From: Balneolaceae bacterium
GTDB taxonomy: Bacteria > Bacteroidota > Rhodothermia > Balneolales > Balneolaceae
Direction: 5' to 3'
NCBI GenBank assembly: GCA_034521445.1
Contig: JAXHMM010000003.1
Location: forward strand, 124,001 to 188,000
Length of the DNA stretch: 64,000 nucleotides
Below the pieces are notes generated by a model that saw only the letters and a program-made list of their open reading frames with translations, was not told the origin of the DNA and did no database searches. Shown here in pieces: positions 27,601 through 35,317 of the stretch (position 1 is its first letter; each line of letters begins with the position of its first letter). Position numbers and translations under genes: made by a program.

Positions 27601-28574
27601 CGCACACGCTGCTGGTGAGCGGGCTGTCGCCCTCCGGGGCCCTGCGCACGGTGAGCGCGGGTGTGGAGGCGGCTCACCTGGCCCCGCCGTCGCTGCTGGC
27701 CCCGCCGTCCATTGCCGGGGAGGCCCTGGAGATCGGGGCCGAGCTGGCGGCGGACCCGGGCACGTGGGGCGGGGAGCCGGCCCCCGCACTCACTCCGCAG
27801 TGGATGCGCTGCCCGGATGACCAGACGACCGCCGCCTGCGTCCCGATTGCGGGGGCGACGGGCGCGCAGTACCTGCTCGCCTCGGCGGACCTGGGCTCCC
27901 ACCTTCGGGTGCGGGTGGTAGCCGACAACGGGATTTTTGCCGCCGACACGGCCTGGTCGGCCCCCACGGCCTCGGCGGTGACGCCGGGGGCGGGCGTGGC
28001 GTCCGGATCACGCGCCGAGGTGCCGGCGGGCGTGGCCGGGGAGCCGACCACCGTAAGGGTGACCCTGCGGGACGCCCACGGGACCGCGGTGGACGGGGCG
28101 GCGGGCTACCTGGCGCTGTCGGTAGCCTCCGGCCCCAACGCCGGGGCCCCGTTCGGGGAGGTCGCCGCCCATGGGGACGGGGTCTACAGCGCCGCCTACA
28201 CCCCCGCCCGGCCGGGCACCGACCGCATCGAGGTGATGCTCTCGGGCATGCCGGTGGACCAGGGGATCTACGCCAGCCAGGTGGGGCCGCTGAAAAACGA
28301 GCTGCTCCCCAACTACCCGAACCCTTTTGCCGGCCCCACGAGCATCGCCTACGCGGTGGTGGCCCCGGCGCGGGTGACCCTGCAGGTCTACGACGTGCTG
28401 GGAAGGGTGGTGCGCACCCTGGCCGACATCGAGCGGCAGTCTCCCGGCGAGCACGTGGTAGAATGGGCCCCCGAGCGTCTGGCCGGCGGGGTCTACTACT
28501 ACCGGCTGGTGATCGTCCCCGAAGGCGGCGGCGAGCCCTTCACCAAAACCCTGCCGATGACCTATATACGGTAG
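23760..28574 (+). CDS. GLUG-repeat/Ig-like/Fn3 surface protein with T9SS C-terminal signal (frameshifted remainder)
   Basis: The downstream frame of the same gene. The apparent GTG start is a valine codon inside a repeat. The frame is already open through 23715. In order it holds further GLUG repeats (to about 24920), filamin/invasin-type Ig modules including two copies of a 216-aa unit, a fibronectin type III domain (about 26925-27215), a Gly/Pro-rich linker, more Ig-like modules, and a C-terminal type IX secretion sorting domain (LLPNYPNPF, VYDVLGRVVRTL, GGVYYYRL). The product would be exported through T9SS and fixed to the outer surface. Very high GC leaves long shadow frames on the other strand. 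Confidence 0.85.
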   Translation: MSGSGGYVGGLVGENFAAISAISESYWNTETSGQSSSEGGSGLTSAEMRRVASFGGFDFTDTWQIDEYLSFPTLQDNPQDPAPGFAFTVGDGTSGTPYEITTSAQLDAIRGDLDAHYILTEDIELSTATGSGGVFYHGGAGWEPIGENGDEFTGSLDGNGHTITGLYIDRSGDDYVGLFGSLGSGSSVSDLGVEEADVTGDRHVGILVGETDGSITGSYATGEVSGNNRVGGLVGITSSSGSSITGSYSGASVSGGDRVGGLVGYSYGSISESYATASVSGSGGYVGGLVGENFGAISESYASASVSGSGSYVGGLVGFNQPSGTVTDSYATGLVGGTSLFGGLVGRNIGSVFESYWNRETSGQEGGIGLGSGDVTGLNSAGMRRVASFAGFDFGGTWQIEEYLGFPVLQANPQDPPPGDVPASAASAAVGGGTAGQATTVTVTLRDAAGDPATGSGGALALSVAGANAGASFGAPVDNGDGTYAASYTPTVAGTDEIAITLGGVAIPGSPFSSTVTAGPPASVTLSGPASTVAGQVAGPFTLELLDTEGNATTAGGLTGFGLTSTGTTFYADAAGQTEIGELTLAGGASTGLFYYASPSAGEHAITADWSSGPDGDLGQATHDITVTAGTAGALVFAGQPSGAVAGQVWAPAPSVRIEDDSGNLVSGSAAEVTLTLSGGPAGAILSGTLTVAAESGVATFGDLSVAAAGEGYTLAASADGLAGASSTSFEITAGPPASVTLSGPASAVAGQVAGPFTLGLLDTEGNATTAGGLTGFGLTSTGTTFYADAAGQTEIGELTLAGGASTGPFYYASPSAGEHAITADWSSGPDGDLGQATHDITVTAGTAGALVFAGQPSGAVAGQVWAPAPSVRIEDDSGNLVSGSAAEVTLTLSGGPAGAILSGTLTVAAESGVATFGDLSIAAAGEGYTLAASADGLTGASTTSFDITAGLADAGASSAEVPAEGLRGTPTTLTVTLRDAAGNLVAGEPGQLAAAVVSGPNSGAAFSKVTGHGDGTYTLSYTPKQAGADQLAVTVRGEAVDGSPFPHQVAWEVDPPGAPGVPAPTPGDRRVALAWSAPASGGGAPVTGYRVQVSSNAGSGWSEAGGTLAGTSRTVRGLDNQRGYRFRVAAVNAVGPGPWSPPSAVAVPTAPPPDPGGPGGSPPPPGDATGTLDGEPIELTLQVTDDGELLLTDATGTFRLTLAALGLTGDRLPVSSLDQILRLLAAQGASVRISGDGFAPGSWVTVWLFSEPLLLGKLEVGAGGTMGGDLPLPAQIPVGAHTLLVSGLSPSGALRTVSAGVEAAHLAPPSLLAPPSIAGEALEIGAELAADPGTWGGEPAPALTPQWMRCPDDQTTAACVPIAGATGAQYLLASADLGSHLRVRVVADNGIFAADTAWSAPTASAVTPGAGVASGSRAEVPAGVAGEPTTVRVTLRDAHGTAVDGAAGYLALSVASGPNAGAPFGEVAAHGDGVYSAAYTPARPGTDRIEVMLSGMPVDQGIYASQVGPLKNELLPNYPNPFAGPTSIAYAVVAPARVTLQVYDVLGRVVRTLADIERQSPGEHVVEWAPERLAGGVYYYRLVIVPEGGGEPFTKTLPMTYIR
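25311..26606 (+). repeat. Tandem duplication of a 648-base (216-codon) Ig-like unit
   Basis: Unit 1 is 25311-25958 and unit 2 is 25959-26606. Both begin GCCGGCCCGCCGGCGAGCGT and encode two Ig-like modules each. Only a few substitutions separate them (for example LELLDTEG versus LGLLDTEG), so the duplication is recent or kept alike by recombination. The length is a multiple of three, so the frame is kept. Confidence 0.9.
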
Positions 28575-28596
28575 GCGGGGAACCGTAGCCGCCAGT

Positions 28597-30667
28597 TCAG
28601 TGCACGGTATGGCTGGTGAATGTAGCCTGGCTGGCCTGGTTGCCGTCCTGGTAGGTAGTCACCGAGTAGGCATAAGCCACGCCGTCCACCACGGTCCAGT
28701 CGGAATAGTGCTCCTCGATGGTCACCTGCGAGCCGGCCTGCGGCACGAACTGCTGGTAGCGCATGATGTTGGGATAACCGGTCTCCGGATTGATCATGTA
28801 GGTGATGTCCGTTCCCCCGAGATTGAGGCGCACCTTGGCCAGCTCGGTACCGTCGACCTCTTCCATGCCGGTGAACTCGGGACTCGAGTTCAGAAACTTT
28901 CTGGGCCACGGCGAGGTAGTCGCGGTTGAGAGTCTGCCGCAGCGACTGCACGTAGGGCTGGGGCAGGGGCTGCGACTGTCCGCCTACGCTCAGGGTGCCC
29001 TGGCCGCCGGAATAGGACATGGTCAGCGTACCGGTGGGCGCCTGGACGGTCTGGCGTATGGCGTCGGGATAGTTGATGGTAAGGGAAGACTGCATGGTCT
29101 GTCCCTGGAGGGTGACCTCACCCTGTACGCTCAGGCTGTCTATTTGCGTGCCGGGGGCGATCAGGGCTTCGGACATCTGGCTGAGCAGCTCGGCTCCCCG
29201 CACCGGGTCGCCTGCCGGAGCGGCCTCGGCTGAGTCCTGTCCCGGCTGTGGAATGCTGATGTCGATTTCGTTGACCTCCCCGTACTTCTGCAGCTGGTCG
29301 CCCAGCCCGCTCTTGTTGCCCACCACCAGAATTTGCAGGGAGTCGGGATGCATGTACTCCTGCGCCACCCGCTGCACGTCTTCCACGGTGGTGTTGCGGA
29401 CGCCCTCCACGTATTCGTCAAAGGTATCTTCGGGAAGGCCGAGATACGCGTAGGACATGCGCTCGTTGAGAACGTCCTCGTAGCTGGTGTAGCGAAACAC
29501 CAGGGAATTCAGAAACTGCTCCTTGGTTTCCTGCAGCTCCTGCTGCGGGATGGGTTCCTGCCGCAGGCGCTCGATCTGTTCGATGACCGCGTCAATGGCC
29601 TCCGCGGTGGTGGAGGTCTGCGTGCCCACGCCCGCCGTGAAAACGCCGGGGTAGTTGGTGTTGCCCATGCCGTAGGAGCCGCTCACGGTGTAGGCAAGTC
29701 CCATTTCAGTGCGGACCACCTGCATGAGACGTCCGCTGAAGCCCCCGCTGAGTACCTGGTTCATCACCTGTACCTCGGGGTAGTCGGGGTTGTCGCGCAT
29801 GCCACCGATGTGTCCCATGATCACGGTGCTCTGCGTCACGTCGGGCTTGTCCACCAGATTGATGCTGTTCTCCCAGTCGTAGTCGACCTCGGGAAATTCG
29901 AGGGTGGTTTCCTCTCCTGCGGGGAGGGCGCCGAAAGCCTGTTCGAGCTGACGGCGCATCTCGGAGGTTTCAAAATCGCCGATGACGCCCACCATCATGT
30001 TCTCGCCCGTGAAATGCTCCTCGTGGAACTGCATCATGTCCTCGCGCGTGATGTTGTTCACCGTCTCATACTCGGTGTTGCGAGCGTAGATTGATGACTC
30101 CCCGTAGATGACCTGCTGAAAGACGCGGCTGGCCACCTGCTGCGGGTTGTCGTTGCGGCGGGAGATGTTGCTCTTGGTCTGGGTCTTGGCCAGGTCAATT
30201 TTGTCCTGCGGAAAGGCCGGGTTGCGCAGCAGGTCGATGAAGATGGGAAGCAGCTCCCCAAAGTCTTCTTTGAGCACATTCATGGAGGCCGAGCCCGAGG
30301 AGAATCCGATACCGGTCTCCATGCTGGCCGCCCGGTACTCCAGGATCTGGTTGAGAGTATCGGCCGGGTAGTTTTCCGTGCCGCCCGAGCGCATGACGGT
30401 GCCCGTCATCGATGCAAGGCCCGTCTTCTCGTCGGGCACCAGTACCTCCCCGGTGCGGATGCGCACGCTGAGGTCGATAAGTGGTAGCTCATGGTCCTCC
30501 ACCAGAAAGAAACGGATGCCGTTGGCGGTGGTGAAGGTGGTCACATCGGGCTGCTGGAACTCGTTCAGTTCGGGGAATTCCAGTTCGTCGTAGCTGCGCT
30601 GCTGGCCCAGGGCGGAGCCGATGGATAAGCCAAACAGCAGGCAGAAAATGCTCAGTCGTTTTAACAT
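28597..30667 (-). CDS. M16 family peptidase, inactive-type subunit (frameshifted)
   Basis: A periplasmic M16 (pitrilysin-like) protein of about 689 aa after correction, with a signal peptide (LSIFCLLFGLSIGSALG). The ATG at 30667 has AGGA upstream and is preferred over 30685. The N-terminal domain lacks the HxxEH zinc motif (GLASMTGTVMRSGG stands in its place), as in the non-catalytic partner of two-gene M16 systems. Near 28900 the frame shifts by one extra base (around CAGAAAGTTTCTG). The true C-terminus (FLNSSPEFTG, then MEEVDGTELAKVRL, to the stop at 28597) is in the other frame. The uncorrected frame runs on to 28562. Confidence 0.85.
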
Positions 30668-30705
30668 GGTTTTTCCTGTTTTCATGATAGCGTAGATCCT
30701 GATGA

Positions 30706-32238
30706 TTACCGGGAAGTATTGTCTGCGGAGGTGGTGTCGGACTCGGGCTGCTCAATGGTGCCTACCGTGAGGTTGTCCTCGGTCAGATAGGTCCGGGCCA
30801 CGCGCTGCAGGTCCTCCAGGGTAACCTCCTGCAGGTCGTCGATGCCGGTAAATACGGTCCGCCAGTCGCCCCGCTGGGCCTCGGCGGCCGCGAAAGACTG
30901 GGCGAGTCCCATATTGCTGTCGAGGCTGCGGATCAGTCCGGCGCGTATGTTGGTGCGGGCGCGGTCAAGCTCCTCCTGGGTGAGGACGCCCTGTTTTACT
31001 TTCTCGATCTCCTCGTGGATCACCGATTGCAGGGTGTCCACCGATACGCCCTGGTTGGGAATGGCCAGGGTCATGAACATGGTCTCGAACTTGGTACCGG
31101 GGAAGCCGTTCAGGGCCTGCACGCCCAGTGCCAGCTGCTCCTCCTCTACCATGCGCTTGTAGAGACGGGAGGTGCGTCCCTGGCTGATGACGGCTCCCAG
31201 GAGCTGCAGGTCGTCAAAATCGGGATGGTCCTGGGCCACCGCGTGGTAACCCATGAGTAGAACGGGTTGCGACTGCTCGCGGATGGTGAACTGCCGCTTT
31301 CCGAGCTGCTCAGGCTCCTTGGTGTAGACGGGCGGGGGTTCCGGTCCGCGCGGGATGTCCCCGAAGTAGGTTTCGGCCAGCTCCCGGGCCCGATCGGCCG
31401 TAATGTCGCCCGCGATGCCAATGGTAATGTTGGAGGGCACGTAATAGGTCTCATAGAACTCGCGCGTGTCCTCCATGGTGGTGGCGGTGATGTCGGAGGG
31501 CCAGCCGATGATAGACCTGCCATAGGGATGCGCGGTATAGGCTACGGCCAGGAACTCTTCCACCAGGCGTCCGGTCGGCTGCGATTCACGGGCCCGCCTT
31601 TCCTCGCGCACGGCATCTTTCTCCTTGTAGAACTCGCGGAAGACGGGGTTCTTGAAACGGGCCGACTCCAGGCTGAACCATAGCTCTGCCCGATTCTCGG
31701 GCAGGCTGTAGAAGTACATGGTCTGGTCGGCGCTGGTGGAGGCGTTCATGCCCGTGCCGCCGTTGCGCGATACAATCTCACTGAACTGGTTGTTGACCAC
31801 GTATTGGCCGGCCTCCTCCTGAAGGGAGTTGAACTCAGCCATCAGTTCCTCCATTCGTGCGCTGTCGGGCGAGGGGCTGTAGCTCTCCTGCAGCCACTCC
31901 TGGTAGACGGCGTCCATCTCCTCCAGGAGATCCTGTTCGGCTTCCCAGTTGCTGGTGCCGATCTCGTGGGTACCCTTGAAGGCCATGTGCTCGAAGATAT
32001 GGGCGATGCCGGTGTGTCCTACAGGTTCGTTGGCCGCCCCCACGTCCACGAAGGTGACGAAGCTGACCACCGGGGCCACGGGACGGTTCACCACCACGAA
32101 GGTCAGTCCGTTGTCCAGCGTGAATTCGGTGACTTTCTGCTCGAACTCCTGCAGGGACTGGGCGTCGGAGGGTTGGGTGCCGGTCAGCAGCACAAGGACC
32201 GCCAAAACGGGCAGACTGCGAAGAATGGATGTTTTCAT
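30706..32238 (-). CDS. M16 family zinc metallopeptidase, catalytic-type subunit
   Basis: A 510-aa periplasmic pitrilysin-type peptidase with a signal peptide (residues 1-26). The zinc motif is H80-I-F-E83-H84 (GIAHIFEHMAFKGT). A further Glu-rich helix downstream (ELWFSLESAR) supplies the third ligand. An insert of about 60 residues follows the zinc motif. It precedes the inactive-type gene by 38 bases (to the preferred start). Such pairs form a heterodimeric chamber that degrades peptides in the periplasm. Confidence 0.92.
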   Translation of the reverse strand: MKTSILRSLPVLAVLVLLTGTQPSDAQSLQEFEQKVTEFTLDNGLTFVVVNRPVAPVVSFVTFVDVGAANEPVGHTGIAHIFEHMAFKGTHEIGTSNWEAEQDLLEEMDAVYQEWLQESYSPSPDSARMEELMAEFNSLQEEAGQYVVNNQFSEIVSRNGGTGMNASTSADQTMYFYSLPENRAELWFSLESARFKNPVFREFYKEKDAVREERRARESQPTGRLVEEFLAVAYTAHPYGRSIIGWPSDITATTMEDTREFYETYYVPSNITIGIAGDITADRARELAETYFGDIPRGPEPPPVYTKEPEQLGKRQFTIREQSQPVLLMGYHAVAQDHPDFDDLQLLGAVISQGRTSRLYKRMVEEEQLALGVQALNGFPGTKFETMFMTLAIPNQGVSVDTLQSVIHEEIEKVKQGVLTQEELDRARTNIRAGLIRSLDSNMGLAQSFAAAEAQRGDWRTVFTGIDDLQEVTLEDLQRVARTYLTEDNLTVGTIEQPESDTTSADNTSR

Positions 32239-32422
32239 GGGTCTCCCTATAACTCTTTTGATTGCTCTATTTATGGGGTTTTGAGAGCGTTTAAAATGTG
32301 ACTATATACGGAAAGACACAAGCAAATATTAGTCCCTTCGTTTTACCGGGAGGTCGTCGACCCGACGAAAGGCTGGAGGAAGGGGATGAGGGAATGCTGG
32401 GAGATGGGCGAACTGTAGGGGG

Positions 32423-32629
32423 TCAGGAACCTTCGTCATGCAGGAATTCGCGAACGATCTTCATGGTCTGGTCTGCTCCCATGTACTTCTCAAGGTCGTA
32501 CATGGTAACCATTTTCTCCCCTTCGTGATAGGTGTAGGAGAGGGTGCCGCCTTCAATCTCTTTTTGTACCTCCGACGGCTTCATGCTGAGCATTTCCCCG
32601 ATCTCCTCAATTGAGAACATGGAGCGCAT
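32423..32629 (-). CDS. Small helix-turn-helix-like protein
   Basis: A 68-aa protein with the pattern MFSIEEIGEMLSMKPSEVQKEI followed by a short beta wing (GTLSYTYHEGEKMVTMYDLE). This resembles the winged helix of MerR/excisionase-type DNA-binding proteins. The start could be the first or fourth residue (Met). It stands alone between the M16 genes and the tag gene. No target is evident. Confidence 0.6.
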   Translation of the reverse strand: MRSMFSIEEIGEMLSMKPSEVQKEIEGGTLSYTYHEGEKMVTMYDLEKYMGADQTMKIVREFLHDEGS

Positions 32630-32712
32630 GATACAGGGCTTTTAGAATGATGATGAACAAGTTGATCCCGTTTCTGGTGTAAGCCTTAAAATAGTAAAAA
32701 TGAAGTTTTTAT

Positions 32713-33294
32713 CTATCCCGAATGCACCTCGCCATGGCGGAAGCAGTCCAGCAGGTGGTCGTTAACCAATCCAGTTGCCTGCATGTGGGCATAGACGATG
32801 GTGCTTCCCACGAATTTAAAGCCCCTCTTTTTGAGATCTCGGCTGAGGGCATCCGATTCGGGGCTGGTGGCCGGCACCTGGTCCATCGTCTTCCACCGGT
32901 TCACGATGGGATGGCCTCCCACGAAACCCCATATGTAGTCGCTGAAGCTGCCCTCCTTTTCCTGCAGCTCAAGGAAGGCGCGGGCGTTGGATACGGCGGC
33001 GCGCACCTTGAGGCGGTTGCGCACGATGCCGGGGTTTTCAAGCAGGCGGGCGATGCGCGCCTCGTCAAAGCGGGCCACCCTTGTAGGATCAAAACCTGCG
33101 AAGGCTTCGCGGTAGCCCTCCCTTTTTTTGAGGATGGTACTCCAGCTGAGGCCGGCCTGTGCGCCTTCCAGGATGAGAAATTCGAAATGGGTGCGGTCGT
33201 CGCGCACCGGAACGCCCCACTCCTCGTCGTGGTAGGTCACGTAGTCTTCAAAGGTGCCGAGGCACCAGTCGCAGCGATCAAGGTCATCGTTCAT
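32713..33294 (-). CDS. tag: DNA-3-methyladenine glycosylase I
   Basis: A 193-aa base-excision repair enzyme that removes 3-methyladenine from alkylated DNA. The zinc-site residues known from the family are present: an N-terminal Cys (RCDWC), a His in TYHDEEWG, and the C-terminal His and Cys (NDHLLDCF). The substrate-pocket region ILKKREGYREAFAGFDP matches Tag. The frame is open far upstream to 34269, but similarity begins at MNDDLDRCDW, so the ATG at 33294 is chosen. It lies 65 bases downstream of a uracil-DNA glycosylase gene, forming a repair pair. Confidence 0.93.
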   Translation of the reverse strand: MNDDLDRCDWCLGTFEDYVTYHDEEWGVPVRDDRTHFEFLILEGAQAGLSWSTILKKREGYREAFAGFDPTRVARFDEARIARLLENPGIVRNRLKVRAAVSNARAFLELQEKEGSFSDYIWGFVGGHPIVNRWKTMDQVPATSPESDALSRDLKKRGFKFVGSTIVYAHMQATGLVNDHLLDCFRHGEVHSG

Positions 33295-33359
33295 GGCATG
33301 AAACCGGCGGTAGGGGGGGGCGGGGCGGCGCCAGCAGCATGTGCGGCGGCGCGGAACTT

Positions 33360-34049
33360 CTAGCCGGGCAGCTCCCCATGGTTGACAATGGAGGAAAACT
33401 GGCGGCGGAACTTGGGGGCTCCGCCGTTGGCAGGATGGCGAACCGGCAGGTAGTCCACCCCAAAACGGTCGAGGCACTGCTCGGCCTTGCGTCCCACAGC
33501 GATCACGCGTCCCTCCGGAAACAGCTCCAGGAAACATCCCAGCGCCTGGCCTCCGGCTTCCAGTTCGGTGTCGGTGGGCGTTCGGTTGCTGAGCATGCCC
33601 TCCGAGCGGTCGAAGGGATGCCAGGCGAGGGCGTTCCAGAGCACCACCTCGTAGGGGTCCACCCCCAGTTCGTAGAGAGCTTTCCACATGATGGTGGCGG
33701 TGGGCTCGGACATACCCTTGGCGTTGACCGACTCCCTGCTGGTGCGCCGGGCCGGGATGCCACGGAAGGCGCCGTCGGCGGGTATGCCATGCACCGGTTT
33801 GTGGTGGCCGAGCAGGATGCGCTCGGAGGTCATGGCGATCCCGGTAAAGTGCCCGCCCTGGTAGCCCAGGGCCTCCGCTACGCAGAGGTAGCGGGCCCGG
33901 CCGGTACGCTCCTGCAGGTAGGCGCTGAGCTGGCGCTTGCGGATGGCGGGCGCCTCGCTGCTGCGGTCGTTCTGCGGGTCGCGGTCGTACCAGGGGTTGA
34001 AGAAGTCGCCTTCGGGCGTCTGTTTGAGGGCGTCGAAGAGTTGGTCCAT
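33360..34049 (-). CDS. Uracil-DNA glycosylase superfamily protein
   Basis: A 229-aa protein of the uracil-DNA glycosylase fold. Motif 1 appears as VAEALGYQGGHFTGIAM, where the usual GEAPG has become AEALG. The central motif LWNALAWHP and the C-terminal VRHPANGGAPKF supply the family's Asn and His. SEPTATIMW is a further family-typical element. It probably removes uracil or a related damaged base from DNA. It is in the same direction as tag and probably co-transcribed. Confidence 0.82.
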   Translation of the reverse strand: MDQLFDALKQTPEGDFFNPWYDRDPQNDRSSEAPAIRKRQLSAYLQERTGRARYLCVAEALGYQGGHFTGIAMTSERILLGHHKPVHGIPADGAFRGIPARRTSRESVNAKGMSEPTATIMWKALYELGVDPYEVVLWNALAWHPFDRSEGMLSNRTPTDTELEAGGQALGCFLELFPEGRVIAVGRKAEQCLDRFGVDYLPVRHPANGGAPKFRRQFSSIVNHGELPG

Positions 34050-34237
34050 AGGACCGGAATATGATTATAGCCGGGACCAGATGCAACGGCGGCGGGATGG
34101 TCCCGCCCGGCGCAACTATGGCCGACATCAAGCGGTATGATGAAGCCCCTCCACCAAAAGTGGTCCGGGACCGCAGCTCATGCTTTATGGAAAAATTGTC
34201 TACCTTACCCGCAACGTAACGAGCAGAACCCGAAGAG

Positions 34238-35317
34238 ATGAAGACCATGAATTCAACCAGCCTGTTCAACCTCGTGCGAACACAGCAAAGCCGTCTCCCG
34301 GAGGTGGACCTGGAAAACCCGGGCTTCGGAAGGATCTTCTCCGATCACATGCTGGAGGTGGAATACCAGGGGGACGCCTGGCAGGAGGGCACCATCAAGC
34401 CCTACGGCCCCATCCAGATTGAGCCCTCCCTGAATACGCTTCACTACGGGCAGTCGGTATTCGAGGGCACCAAGGCCTACTATGCGGGCGACGATACGGT
34501 AAATCTGTTTCGCCTGGAGATGAATTACGAGCGTTTTTGCAACTCCTGCGAGCGTATGTGCATACCTCCGGTGGATCGCGAGGTCTTCATCGAGGGCATC
34601 CGCGAGCTGGTCCGCCTCGACCACGAGTGGGTACCCCGCAGTCCTGAGAACGCCCTCTACATCCGTCCCCTGGCCTTTGCCTTCGATATGCTTATCGCCG
34701 CCCGGGTCTCCCCGAAGTACCGTTTTTACATCATCACCTCACCCGTGGGGTCCTACTACTCCGACCCGGTGCGCCTGATCAGCTCCCTCAAGTACGTGCG
34801 TGCGGTCAAGGGCGGGGTAGGCGCCGCAAAGACGGCGGCCAATTATGCCGCCAGCCTCTACCCGGCGCAGAAGGCCAAGGCCATGGGTTACGACCAGGTG
34901 CTCTGGCTGGACGCCATGGAGCACCGCTACGTAGAGGAGGTGGGCACCATGAATATTTTCTTCGTCATCGACGGGACGCTGGTCACCGCGCCTCTCGGCG
35001 GTACCATCCTGCCCGGGGTGACGCGCGACTCGGTGCTCAAGCTTGCGCGGCACTGGGACCTCGACGTCGAGGAACGTCCCCTGCCCATCGACGAGGTGAT
35101 GAAGGCGGGGCGCGAGGGGCGCCTGCAGGAGGCCTTCGGGGCCGGCACCGCTGCGGTCATCGCCCCGGTCGGGCTCATTCACCACGACGGGGAGACCGTA
35201 GAAGTTCACGAGGAGAGCAGGGGACCTATCGGAAAGCGGCTCTACGATGCCATTACGGGCATCCAGCGGGGCGAGCGGGAGGATCCCTTCGGTTGGATTA
35301 CTACGATCCGAATTTAA
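34238..35317 (+). CDS. ilvE: Branched-chain amino acid aminotransferase
   Basis: A 359-aa fold-type IV PLP enzyme of the BCAT class II (eukaryote-like length). It interconverts leucine, isoleucine and valine with their 2-oxo acids. The region AAKTAANYAASL carries the PLP lysine, and the family motifs GYDQVLWLD and VGTMNIFFV are present. The start could be 34238 or the ATG at 34247; only the second has a purine-rich stretch at good spacing. Its TAA stop overlaps the stop of the convergent dehydrogenase through one palindromic TTAA. Confidence 0.95.
   Translation: MKTMNSTSLFNLVRTQQSRLPEVDLENPGFGRIFSDHMLEVEYQGDAWQEGTIKPYGPIQIEPSLNTLHYGQSVFEGTKAYYAGDDTVNLFRLEMNYERFCNSCERMCIPPVDREVFIEGIRELVRLDHEWVPRSPENALYIRPLAFAFDMLIAARVSPKYRFYIITSPVGSYYSDPVRLISSLKYVRAVKGGVGAAKTAANYAASLYPAQKAKAMGYDQVLWLDAMEHRYVEEVGTMNIFFVIDGTLVTAPLGGTILPGVTRDSVLKLARHWDLDVEERPLPIDEVMKAGREGRLQEAFGAGTAAVIAPVGLIHHDGETVEVHEESRGPIGKRLYDAITGIQRGEREDPFGWITTIRI

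Noticed and set aside
24477-27902. 1,141-aa minus-strand open frame
   Set aside because: It mirrors the GC-rich repeats of the surface protein and is Arg/Gly-rich with no recognisable domain.
33295-34269. Fusion of tag with an upstream domain in one 518-aa frame
   Set aside because: The upstream part is out of frame with the glycosylase gene on the same strand and looks like shadow sequence. The Tag start is clear.
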